64,000 nt of DNA from Verrucomicrobiota bacterium (GTDB taxonomy: Bacteria > Verrucomicrobiota > Verrucomicrobiia > Limisphaerales > UBA9464), in contig JAFLEF010000004.1 in the NCBI GenBank assembly GCA_017309115.1, positions 62,001-126,000 of the forward strand, read 5' to 3'. Positions within the stretch are counted from its first letter, which is position 1; each line of letters begins with the position of its first letter. This document shows positions 57,733-64,000 of the stretch, one piece after another. A program made the position numbers and the translations under genes. The notes beneath the pieces were generated by a model. That model was given only the letters and a program-made list of their open reading frames with translations. It ran no database searches and had not been told where the DNA came from.

Positions 57733-58884
57733 ATGATCTTGGGCACAGTGGGGGGCGTGCCCTTCGCCCACACCGTACTGGGGGCGTTGCGTCAATTTCT
57801 ACCGGAGTACCTGGCCACCACGCCGGCGCTCTCGGCTGATCAACGTCGCGCCCTTAGGGCCATCTCCCACTGCCGAACTGCGGCGATGGGCGGGCGGGCT
57901 TTGGCCTGCACGGATTGCCGCCAAATCCACTTCGCCTGGCACTCTTGTAATCACAAGGCCTGCCCCCAATGCGGCCGGGCCTCCACGGCTCAGTGGGTCC
58001 AACGCGAGTTGCAGAAGCTCGTCGAAGCACCCTACTTCCTGGTCACCTTCACGCTCCCGGCGCAACTGCGGACCTGCTTCTTCGGTCCCTTCGCCAAGGA
58101 GGCTTTTGATCTGTTCTTCGCCGCCATCTCGGGCGCTCTGTCGGAAAAGTTGGCGACGGCCAAGGGACTGCTCGCCACCACCAGCGGCTTCACCGCGGTT
58201 CTGCACACCTGGAACCAGCAACTGGGATTTCATCCTCATATCCATTGCTTGGTCCCCGGCGCCGGACTCAACGAACACGGACGCTTCGTCCGCGTTCCAA
58301 AACCCGCCTATCTGGTCCACCTGCCGCTTCTGCAGGCGGCGTTCCGGGAACAACTGCGCGAACTCTTCCGGGTTCATGACTGGCAGGTCGATCCCGCGGT
58401 CTGGGGCAAAGACTGGGGCGTCCACATCCAACCCGCCGGCAATGGCGGTGCGGCCTTCAAGTATCTCGGCGCCTACGTCGCCCGCACGGCCATCAGCGAT
58501 GGCCGCCTGATCCGCGTGGACGATCGCACGGTGAGCTTCCGGTGGAAGAACCGCGCGGCAGGCAACCGGTGGGAAACTTCCACCGTCCCCGGAGTGGAGT
58601 TCGTGGCGCGTTACCTCCGGCACGTCTTGCCGCGCGGGTTACGGTCCATTCGATACTATGGCTTCTGTCATCCCGCCGCCCGGGCCAAGCGCTTGCGCGT
58701 CCAGTGTCATGCCGGTGGGCCGGTCCAATTCGGCGCCTCCACCCCGCTCCCCACCCCACCAGCACCGCTCCCGCTCTGCCCGTGCTGTCGTCAGCCCATG
58801 CGCCTCCTCCTCCGAATCGCTCCCTCCTACCGTCAGCGCGGACCTCCGGTGGTCGCCACTCCCGCCACCTCCCAACCCCGATGA
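57733..58884 (+). CDS. IS91-family transposase (HUH Y2 type)
   Basis: 383 residues, uninterrupted. Zinc-binding N-terminal domain ('CTDCRQIHFAWHSCNHKACPQCG'), 'YFLVTFTLPAQLR', HUH motif 'FHPHIHCLVPGAG', Y2 tyrosine segment 'YLGAYVARTAISDGRLI', and a C-terminal 'CPCC' pair. It nicks and rolling-circle-transfers single-stranded DNA. Diverged from the transposase at 53942, so this is an independent arrival. Confidence 0.93.
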   Translation: MILGTVGGVPFAHTVLGALRQFLPEYLATTPALSADQRRALRAISHCRTAAMGGRALACTDCRQIHFAWHSCNHKACPQCGRASTAQWVQRELQKLVEAPYFLVTFTLPAQLRTCFFGPFAKEAFDLFFAAISGALSEKLATAKGLLATTSGFTAVLHTWNQQLGFHPHIHCLVPGAGLNEHGRFVRVPKPAYLVHLPLLQAAFREQLRELFRVHDWQVDPAVWGKDWGVHIQPAGNGGAAFKYLGAYVARTAISDGRLIRVDDRTVSFRWKNRAAGNRWETSTVPGVEFVARYLRHVLPRGLRSIRYYGFCHPAARAKRLRVQCHAGGPVQFGASTPLPTPPAPLPLCPCCRQPMRLLLRIAPSYRQRGPPVVATPATSQPR

Positions 58885-59159
58885 AACGCCCTCTCGCTTT
58901 TATTCGCCGAGCGCGTTGCCGGAGTCCTTTGTCCCGAAGGCACCCCAAGGCCTGCCAGACGCTCTCTGAGCCCGACTCCCTGACTCTTCTCCCACCCAAT
59001 CGTTCAGGGATCGCCGCTCCCACGTCCTCCCGGGTGTCCTTTCGTCCATTCGCCTCGCTGGAGCTTCCGCTGATAGCCCGATTTTCGCCTCCCTTGCGTC
59101 CGCTCTCCCCGCCGGGTGAAAACATAAGCGCCATCAACGCTCCTCCAAACTCCCGTCCC
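58885..59159. other. 3' non-coding part of the second IS91 element
   Basis: No gene on either strand. Pairs with the decayed copy at about 51640-51900. Confidence 0.5.
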
Positions 59160-59250
59160 CGCTAACGCCCCTCACTCCGGGCTTGTTCAACCAAAGGTGT
59201 AGTTGCTGGCTCCGCTTCGCTCCGCAGCAATACAACCTTGGATGTTAGCG
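59160..59250. repeat. attC-like site F at the element's right end
   Basis: 91 bp with a perfect 7-bp inverted repeat at its ends (CGCTAAC and GTTAGCG) and an inner hairpin TTGCTG...CAGCAA capped by a CGCTTCGC-type loop. Body unrelated to the 127-bp group and more like short classical attC sites. Confidence 0.65.
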
Positions 59251-59691
59251 TCATTTCTTCTGATTTTCTAGGCAAATAAACCCAATTCCTTTCGTGTTAC
59301 CGAAAAACTGGATCGCAACACCAATCTCCCGGACACTGTAAAGCCCCGTCCAACTGTCGTGAAGGTTCGTGTGAATGCTTCTTGGTGGGCCATAAGCCTG
59401 CTCTAATAATGACTGCACCTTTAAAAAAGGAGTGTCATATAACTGCACTGCGAAACCGTCATGGTCGGACTCGAAATACCATCTGCCCTCCAACTTTGGT
59501 GGTGAACTGATGGCCTGTCCCCCGTACCGCGCAACCTGCTGGACGAGGAAAGCTCCAAAATCCCCCGACTGCTTCTTGGAACTCTCGGCTCGCTGCAAGA
59601 AATCGTCGAAATCTCCTGAGTCGAGCTTGGACGGCGGCTGACAACCGCAGAGAAAGGCCCCGGCACACAGAATTGGAATGAGGGCATGCAT
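59251..59691 (-). CDS. cassette gene, exported lipoprotein
   Basis: 146 residues; lipobox 'AFLCGC' at about 12-17. The mature part is small and soluble ('SGDFDDFLQRAESSKKQSGDFGAFLVQQVARYGG', 'QLYDTPFLKVQSLLEQAYG'). No family recognised. The stop codon touches site F. Confidence 0.7.
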   Translation of the reverse strand: MHALIPILCAGAFLCGCQPPSKLDSGDFDDFLQRAESSKKQSGDFGAFLVQQVARYGGQAISSPPKLEGRWYFESDHDGFAVQLYDTPFLKVQSLLEQAYGPPRSIHTNLHDSWTGLYSVREIGVAIQFFGNTKGIGFICLENQKK

Positions 59692-59709
59692 GACGGCTAA
59701 CGCTCCGGA
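59692..59709. other. collapsed attC between two cassette genes
   Basis: Only 18 bp separate two cassette genes. GGCTAAC at 59694 is a left attC core, followed within a few bases by GGATCAGTGATCC, which resembles the right-arm 'CAGTGATC' of site E. Looks like an attC whose middle has been deleted. Confidence 0.45.
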
Positions 59710-60060
59710 TCAGTGATCCCGCGCCGGAGGGGTTTGAACTGCAACCGAGACGCAATCGCGGGGTTCACTGCATCCGGTTTGTTGGGCCGACGGCTCATGT
59801 GTGACTCTCGAATACAACCTGGAAATCAGAACGCCCGCAACAACCCCCAGCGCAAGGTCAGCCAGCAACGCAACGGCACTGAATGTCTGGCGATGAGCGA
59901 AACCGCCCTGCTGCCAAATGACCAACGGCCAACCCAAACGGCGAATGCCATCCTGAACTCCCGGCACGCCGAAGCCATCGGAGCGAAAGAAATACGAGAC
60001 GACGCAGGCAACCACGAACACCACCAACGACGCACCAAGAATGGGCTGGAGTCTTTTCAT
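59710..60060 (-). CDS. cassette gene, small membrane protein
   Basis: 116 residues from ATG 60060. Two hydrophobic helices ('ILGASLVVFVVACVVSYFF' and 'FSAVALLADLALGVVAGVLIS') separated by a ~35-residue loop. No family recognised. Confidence 0.65.
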   Translation of the reverse strand: MKRLQPILGASLVVFVVACVVSYFFRSDGFGVPGVQDGIRRLGWPLVIWQQGGFAHRQTFSAVALLADLALGVVAGVLISRLYSRVTHEPSAQQTGCSEPRDCVSVAVQTPPARDH

Positions 60061-60072
60061 GCGTGCGAGTCG

Positions 60073-60197
60073 GCCCAACGTCAGAACTCACCGACTGCCG
60101 TCGGAAACAGGCGCTGCCAGCGGATGCAGCCTATGAATACCCCAACGTATCGAAGCTGCAGCGCGGGGCGGCAGTTCGGTGCAGTGACTGGTTCTGC
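60073..60197. repeat. attC site G
   Basis: 125 bp, GCCCAAC...GTTCTGC, with the common arms and inner hairpin; closest to site D. Confidence 0.85.
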
Positions 60198-60199
60198 GA

Positions 60200-60505
60200 T
60201 CATTTTTCCATCCTCTCTACAAACTCAGCCCAAGTATTTGCCACAGGTCTCGCCTCGTCCGCGGTCATCGGGACGAATGGAATCATGAACACGCGGCCGC
60301 CAGAATCGAAAGCCAACAACTCCCCTCCGCCGTTCGAGCCAAAACCGCGAAAACCTGGAACAAACTCCTGAACGTGATAATCGCGATTCAACTGCTCAAC
60401 CTCGGCAGGTGGCCACAACTGAAACCAGCCAGGCTCTACAGAAAGGCCTCCTTCCTTCGGACCATCGCCGGCACAGTAACGGAGATATTCGTCAGGGAAC
60501 GTCAT
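60200..60505 (-). CDS. cassette gene, SMI1/KNR4-family protein
   Basis: About 101 residues from ATG 60505. 'PDEYLRYCAGDGP', 'GWFQLWPPAEVEQLNRDYHVQEFVPGFRGFGSNGGGELLAFDS' and 'VFMIPFVPMTADEARPVANTWAEFV' are the SMI1/KNR4 (SUKH) core in order, including FGSNGGGE. Many such proteins are immunity factors against polymorphic toxins; no toxin is beside it here, so a defensive 'orphan immunity' role is inference. Confidence 0.85.
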   Translation of the reverse strand: MTFPDEYLRYCAGDGPKEGGLSVEPGWFQLWPPAEVEQLNRDYHVQEFVPGFRGFGSNGGGELLAFDSGGRVFMIPFVPMTADEARPVANTWAEFVERMEK

Positions 60506-60510
60506 ACTTC

Positions 60511-60637
60511 GCAGAACGATTGAGCTCACCGACCGCCGCTGGGGACAGGCACTGGCAGCGAGACCAGCGCCCGATGAACCGGCCCAGCCGAACTCGATAC
60601 GGGCAGCGGCGGTTCGTGTGGAGCGATCGGGTTAGCG
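60511..60637. repeat. attC site H
   Basis: 127 bp, GCAGAAC...GTTAGCG. The stop codon of the next cassette gene overlaps GTTAG. Confidence 0.85.
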
Positions 60638-61078
60638 ATTCTTCGTCCATGGGGTAAATGAGTCTGGGTCGGGATGTAGTCCACCAAAAAGTGCTACTCC
60701 TTGATTGCTGCCGTGCCAATCGACAAACCACCAATCAGCGTCCGCCTTCGTCCACGATGCCGTATCTGATGCCTGATCCCAATCGTCGGTCAATAGTCCC
60801 TTGAGGTTGATACGGGCACCAGTCAGCATCCACGTGCCAGATGCCTTGTGAACCGTAGAATCTCCATCAATCCTGATGACCTGATCAAACGCCCCATCCT
60901 CGCGTAGATTCAGGCTCACTGAGTATCGTTGCGTAGTACTCTGTGTTGCGGGACGGGAATCACTGTGAGTCCACTCTCCCACGATGTCCGCACGCTGAAA
61001 GGATCTTGATGTCGGGCCGGGGCGACTACAGGAAGCGAGAAGGACCACCATGAGGATAGCTGTCGTGATCGTCTTCAT
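60632..61078 (-). CDS. cassette gene, exported lipoprotein
   Basis: 148 residues; lipobox 'LLASC' at about 13-17. The mature domain is a lipocalin-like beta pattern ('VGEWTHSDSRP', 'SVSLNLREDGAFDQVIRIDG', 'ASGTWMLTGARINLKGLL'). Stop overlaps attC H. Confidence 0.7.
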   Translation of the reverse strand: MKTITTAILMVVLLASCSRPGPTSRSFQRADIVGEWTHSDSRPATQSTTQRYSVSLNLREDGAFDQVIRIDGDSTVHKASGTWMLTGARINLKGLLTDDWDQASDTASWTKADADWWFVDWHGSNQGVALFGGLHPDPDSFTPWTKNR

Positions 61079-61082
61079 TCTT

Positions 61083-61209
61083 CGCTAACGACAGAGCTCA
61101 CCGACCGCCGCACGGACCGGGCACCGGCAGCGAATCCGGTGTCCGATGAACCAGTCCGACCCAAGTCAATACGGGCAGCGGCGGTTCGGGTGGAGCGATC
61201 TTGTTGGGC
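61083..61209. repeat. attC site I
   Basis: 127 bp, CGCTAAC...GTTGGGC; typical arms. Confidence 0.85.
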
Positions 61210-61212
61210 ATT

Positions 61213-61503
61213 CTACTTTTCATTGGGTCTCAGCGCTACCAAGTGAATAAAACCACCAATGATCCAAGCTCCGAGAACCGGCAGCAGAGGCCAACTCGCG
61301 ACTGAGACAGCCTCACGGCCTGCGCGCACAATGTGATCCACCTCGGCTCGCGACAACTTGCCGGTCTCCTCGCTGAAGATCTCGAAATTCCGGTCGTAAA
61401 TCAGAACGCCAGACATCGTGCGGGCATAAATCGAGAATCCGACCGCCGCCACGCTGACGGCACTTAAAAGCCAGAATCCGATCCATGCCTTCCTGAGCTT
61501 CAT
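61213..61503 (-). CDS. cassette gene, small membrane protein
   Basis: 96 residues from ATG 61503; the upstream frame lies in attC J. Two helices ('WIGFWLLSAVSVAAVGFSIYA' and 'PLLPVLGAWIIGGFIHLVAL') flank a ~35-residue extracytoplasmic-type loop. No family recognised. Confidence 0.65.
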   Translation of the reverse strand: MKLRKAWIGFWLLSAVSVAAVGFSIYARTMSGVLIYDRNFEIFSEETGKLSRAEVDHIVRAGREAVSVASWPLLPVLGAWIIGGFIHLVALRPNEK

Positions 61504-61533
61504 ATCGCTGGTGATGGACTTTGACGACGCTCC

Positions 61534-61660
61534 GCCCAACGATTGAGCTCACCGACCGCCGCTGGGAGCGGGCGCTGGCAGCGAATCCAGCGTCCGATGA
61601 ACCACCACGATCGAAATCGAAACGACGGGCGGCGGTTCGGGTGGAGCGATCGTGTTCGGC
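61534..61660. repeat. attC site J
   Basis: 127 bp, GCCCAAC...GTTCGGC; typical arms. Confidence 0.85.
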
Positions 61661-61675
61661 GACGGGATCATACCC

Positions 61676-61948
61676 TCAAAAGAGTCTCCCGATCTCATCG
61701 CGCAAGTCACGCCCCGCTTTGCGAAACTCGCGAATACCCTGCGCAACCCCGGCACTCAACTCCGGATGCAGCAAGACCGCAACGGCGGCGCACCAAACAG
61801 CAAACGACCCTACCGCGGACCGCGACTGGAGAGTCCCCTGAGCCCACGACGGCCAGATGACCGCACATGCAAAAAGCGCCAGACCTGCGAGCATAAAAGA
61901 TCCGGTCCCTACTATTCGAAGTCTATGTGCGCGCATGGAAATCTCCAT
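61676..61948 (-). CDS. cassette gene, small membrane protein
   Basis: 90 residues (or 86 from the second Met). Two helices ('TGSFMLAGLALFACAVIWPSW' and 'SFAVWCAAVAVLLHPELSAG') and a charged C-terminus. No family recognised. Confidence 0.6.
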   Translation of the reverse strand: MEISMRAHRLRIVGTGSFMLAGLALFACAVIWPSWAQGTLQSRSAVGSFAVWCAAVAVLLHPELSAGVAQGIREFRKAGRDLRDEIGRLF

Positions 61949-61962
61949 GATGGGGATAAGCA

Positions 61963-62090
61963 GCCGAACGTTCAGAGCTCACCGACCGCCACAGGGAGCG
62001 GGCGCTGGCCGCGAATCCAGCGTCCCATGAACCACCACGGTCGAAATCGAAACGAGGGACGGCGGTTCGAGTGGAGCGATCTTGTTCGGC
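61963..62090. repeat. attC site K
   Basis: 128 bp, GCCGAAC...GTTCGGC. Identical to site N at 63317; part of the duplicated cassette. Confidence 0.88.
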
Positions 62091-62098
62091 GAATCCGG

Positions 62099-62422
62099 TC
62101 ATTCACGTTCCTCGTGGTGAATGACGCTTTGACTGCTGGGATCGACGCGGACGTAGCAAATGCCGGTCGGTGTATGGATGCAGCCGTAAAGAGTGGGGAC
62201 GCCGCAGAAACGTGAAATGGCGGTAAGACGCGCGGTAAGAATGGCCGTCCACTCGGGCCCGCGGGGCTCAAGGTCGATTTGCTCGAGGAGGAAGTCGAGG
62301 TAGCTCTGGTCGAAAACACAGCGCTCGAAGCCCTGAACCGCAGCAGCCTGCTCGCGAACGGCGTGAGGCAACGAAGCGTCAGCCCGGATCGCACCAATAA
62401 AGATGGCTCTGTCATTGTTCAC
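62099..62422 (-). CDS. cassette gene, unknown (copy 1)
   Basis: 107 residues from GTG 62422, the start shared with the second copy. 'DRAIFIGAIRADASLPHAVREQAAAVQG', 'FDQSYLDFLLEQIDLEPRGPEWTAIL' and a terminal 'GICYVRVDPSSQSVIHHEE'. Soluble, mildly acidic, no family recognised. Confidence 0.7.
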   Translation of the reverse strand: MNNDRAIFIGAIRADASLPHAVREQAAAVQGFERCVFDQSYLDFLLEQIDLEPRGPEWTAILTARLTAISRFCGVPTLYGCIHTPTGICYVRVDPSSQSVIHHEERE

Positions 62423-62439
62423 GGGACACGCGAGAAGTC

Positions 62440-62566
62440 GCCGAACGTCAGAGCTCACCGACCGCCGCCGGATGCGGGCGCTGGCAGCGAATCCAGCGTC
62501 CGAGGAACCGGTTCCACCGAGCTCGGAACGGGCGGCGGCGGTTCGAGTGCAGCGATCAAGTTAGGC
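62440..62566. repeat. attC site L
   Basis: 127 bp, GCCGAAC...GTTAGGC, the right box a perfect GTTRRRY; next gene's stop codon lies inside it. Confidence 0.88.
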
Positions 62567-62806
62567 CGTTGCGATGAGATGGAGTCCCACATAAATTCCA
62601 ATGAGTAAAAGTCCGAGAATCGGCCAGAACACTCGCTCTCGCCGAACGAAAGCAGTCACGACCAAAGCTGCTCCGACAAATGGTAGCCAATACCGAAGCT
62701 GAACATCGAGTGAACTGCCTCGCTCAGGACCGAGAGCGAACGGCAGGATAATGGCGAGAAGCATCACCACCACACATACTCCGCTCAATATCGGTCCTCG
62801 TTTCAT
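62561..62806 (-). CDS. cassette gene, small membrane protein
   Basis: 81 residues, three hydrophobic helices ('GVCVVVMLLAIILPFAL', 'YWLPFVGAALVVTAFV', 'FWPILGLLLIGIYVGLHLI'). TAA overlaps attC L. Confidence 0.65.
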   Translation of the reverse strand: MKRGPILSGVCVVVMLLAIILPFALGPERGSSLDVQLRYWLPFVGAALVVTAFVRRERVFWPILGLLLIGIYVGLHLIATA

Positions 62807-62824
62807 CAGCGGTGTGGCCGCACG

Positions 62825-62951
62825 GCCTAACGAGGAAGCTCACCGACCGCCGCTGGAAGCGGGCACTGGCAGCGAATCCAGCGTCCGAGGAATTCGTGGG
62901 CTCGACCACGAATCGGGCAGCGGCGGTTCGTGTGCAGCGATCTGGTTCGGC
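62825..62951. repeat. attC site M
   Basis: 127 bp, GCCTAAC...GTTCGGC; the left box is a perfect RYYYAAC. Confidence 0.88.
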
Positions 62952-62967
62952 GTTTGGGGACTTTGGT

Positions 62968-63282
62968 TCATTTGTGCTCGTCCTCGTCTGTGTCGATGTA
63001 GAACCCGAAACCGCTCATCGGGAGCGCGCAATCTGTGGGCCACTCCGCAAGTTCTTCGATCTCCTCGGGGAACATCTGCGGTGGATCGCCAGGCGGGTTG
63101 AGAACTGCCTCGCGAAGTTTGGGTGTCGCCCGGAGTAAGTCCACGCTCGCGTACTCGGCAGCCTCGGGAGACGCGGCTTCGACGAAAACGGTTACGTAAA
63201 AGCCCATCGGTTCGATGCACTGTGAATCTACGTCGCGCATGTGGAAGTTCGCTCCGCGGATGAGGACTCGGAACTTGGGCAT
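62968..63282 (-). CDS. cassette gene, unknown soluble protein
   Basis: 104 residues: 'MPKFRVLIRGANFHMRDVDS', 'GFYVTVFVEAASPEAAEYASVDLLRA', acidic end 'FYIDTDEDEHK'. A ferredoxin-like alpha/beta fold is plausible from the strand pattern; no family recognised. Confidence 0.7.
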   Translation of the reverse strand: MPKFRVLIRGANFHMRDVDSQCIEPMGFYVTVFVEAASPEAAEYASVDLLRATPKLREAVLNPPGDPPQMFPEEIEELAEWPTDCALPMSGFGFYIDTDEDEHK

Positions 63283-63316
63283 CGTGGTGTGTCAATTAAT
63301 GGTGACGAGAGCCAGC

Positions 63317-63444
63317 GCCGAACGTTCAGAGCTCACCGACCGCCACAGGGAGCGGGCGCTGGCCGCGAATCCAGCGTCCCATGAACCACCACGGTCGAAA
63401 TCGAAACGAGGGACGGCGGTTCGAGTGGAGCGATCTTGTTCGGC
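63317..63444. repeat. attC site N
   Basis: Copy of site K, 128 bp. Confidence 0.88.
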
Positions 63445-63452
63445 GAATCCGG

Positions 63453-63776
63453 TCATTCACGTTCCTCGTGGTGAATGACGCTTTGACTGCTGGGATCGAC
63501 GCGGACGTAGCAAATGCCGGTCGGTGTATGGATGCAGCCGTAAAGAGTGGGGACGCCGCAGAAACGTGAAATGGCGGTAAGACGCGCGGTAAGAATGGCC
63601 GTCCACTCGGGCCCGCGGGGCTCAAGGTCGATTTGCTCGAGGAGGAAGTCGAGGTAGCTCTGGTCGAAAACACAGCGCTCGAAGCCCTGAACCGCAGCAG
63701 CCTGCTCGCGAACGGCGTGAGGCAACGAAGCGTCAGCCCGGATCGCACCAATAAAGATGGCTCTGTCATTGTTCAC
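63453..63776 (-). CDS. cassette gene, unknown (copy 2)
   Basis: Same 107-residue product as at 62099. It would be the most recently inserted cassette if the integrase lies to the right. Confidence 0.7.
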   Translation of the reverse strand: MNNDRAIFIGAIRADASLPHAVREQAAAVQGFERCVFDQSYLDFLLEQIDLEPRGPEWTAILTARLTAISRFCGVPTLYGCIHTPTGICYVRVDPSSQSVIHHEERE

Positions 63777-63793
63777 GGGACACGCGAGAAGTC

Positions 63794-64000
63794 GCCGAAC
63801 GTTTAATCTACGACTGCCAGTCGTATATCAAGATTGGGGAGTGGTGTCATTGAATTCGCGGCAAGTCGTTCGAAATCAACCCACGTCTCGACGGGACGGA
63901 ACCCTCCGGTTCGTATATCGCGGTCGCCAGATCCGACCGACTTCCTGTTCGTAAGTTGTTCATGATGAACTGATTTTCGATTCGATATACGCCTGCCGGT
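63794..64000. promoter_or_regulatory. possible attI and cassette promoter region
   Basis: On the minus strand GTTCGGC (63794-63800) opens the last cassette, but to its right the attC body is absent. Instead there is a perfect short palindrome (ACGACTG-C-CAGTCGT, about 63811-63825), AT-richer sequence and another inverted repeat (GTTCATGATGAAC, about 63958). This is what an attI plus outward promoter would look like. No integrase frame is visible before the window ends. Confidence 0.4.

Larger units (their letters stand above)
57618..59250 (+). mobile_element. second IS91-family element, with attC-like right end
   Basis: Begins TAAGCCGCTGCGCGG after the attC E GAAC and ends with site F (GTTAGCG). 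Carries one intact transposase gene and ~360 bp of 3' non-coding sequence. A decayed copy at 51508-51938 shares the right end including GGATGTTAG. It is a different element from that at 52956 apart from the first ~15 bp. Confidence 0.7.
61963..62448. repeat. duplicated cassette, copy 1
   Basis: This 486-bp unit recurs at 63317-63802 with no difference I can see. Its limits coincide with attC left boxes, as for one complete cassette in minus-strand orientation. Confidence 0.9.
63317..63802. repeat. duplicated cassette, copy 2
   Basis: Offset of 1354 bp from copy 1. Identity stops at 63802, after GCCGAACGT. Confidence 0.9.

Noticed and set aside
61972..62415. 147-codon minus frame, repeated at 63326
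   Set aside because: Ser/Arg/Pro-rich shadow; the other minus frame (62099-62422) has normal composition, and this one reads through attC.
56626..63444. Possible CRISPR array
   Set aside because: Repeats are ~127 bp with gene-sized, unequal spacers and attC ends; CRISPR repeats are far shorter with uniform spacers.

Overview
The window looks like a chromosomal or large-replicon segment of a GC-rich Gram-negative bacterium, most likely a Verrucomicrobiota member (Pedosphaera/Limisphaera-like). The basis is inference: protein style (PQQ-propeller with EF-hands, a C-terminal remnant of the 'VERTTDLKNWTPF' type), gene content and composition. No rRNA, tRNA or other phylogenetic marker is present.

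Layout. 0-2 kb: helicase part of a MobF-type conjugative relaxase (cut by the window edge) and a small overlapping gene. 2-9 kb: a decaying block with a B12-binding sensor and adjacent histidine kinase, an AraC regulator, a PQQ/EF-hand protein, a tyrosine-recombinase remnant and an intact fasciclin protein; several of these are broken by in-frame stops or a frameshift. 9-19.5 kb: denitrification island (nirK with fused cytochrome c, nirV, SCO1-like; nnrS-like; DUF2249; a Crp/Fnr regulator; norC-norB-norQ-norD) with three TTGAY-N4-GTCAA boxes placed so that a DNR/NNR-type regulator could control the whole set. It makes NO and N2O; no nosZ is in the window. 19.8-32.5 kb: an apparent nitrate-assimilation operon (NasS-like sensor, nrtABCD-type transporter, diflavin reductase, sirohaem nitrite reductase, a fused DmsB-DmsC-like electron-transfer subunit, molybdopterin nitrate reductase), followed by a convergent porin. 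34.4-39.7 kb: chromate-resistance locus (MFS, two ChrB-related proteins, DUF1259 protein, ABC remnant, ChrA). 39.8-45.6 kb: heavy-metal RND pump and fusion protein with two His-rich exported proteins. 45.9-51.3 kb: 1409-residue multi-PAS sensor kinase plus a receiver/kinase protein split by an in-frame stop and cut by an IS remnant.

51.5-64 kb: the most unusual part. It is an integron gene-cassette array. About fifteen attC-like sites (mostly 125-128 bp, with RYYYAAC...GTTRRRY-type ends and a shared folded core) separate small minus-strand genes: lipoproteins, two-to-three-helix membrane proteins, an SMI1/KNR4-like protein and unknowns. One complete cassette is duplicated without visible change. 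Two IS91-family units sit in the array, each directly against an attC ending in TTGAAC. One of them, and a second decayed copy of it, carries an attC-like site as its own right end. Cassette gene direction and the loss of the attC body after position 63802 suggest that the attI site lies at 63.8 kb and that the integrase gene lies just beyond the right edge.
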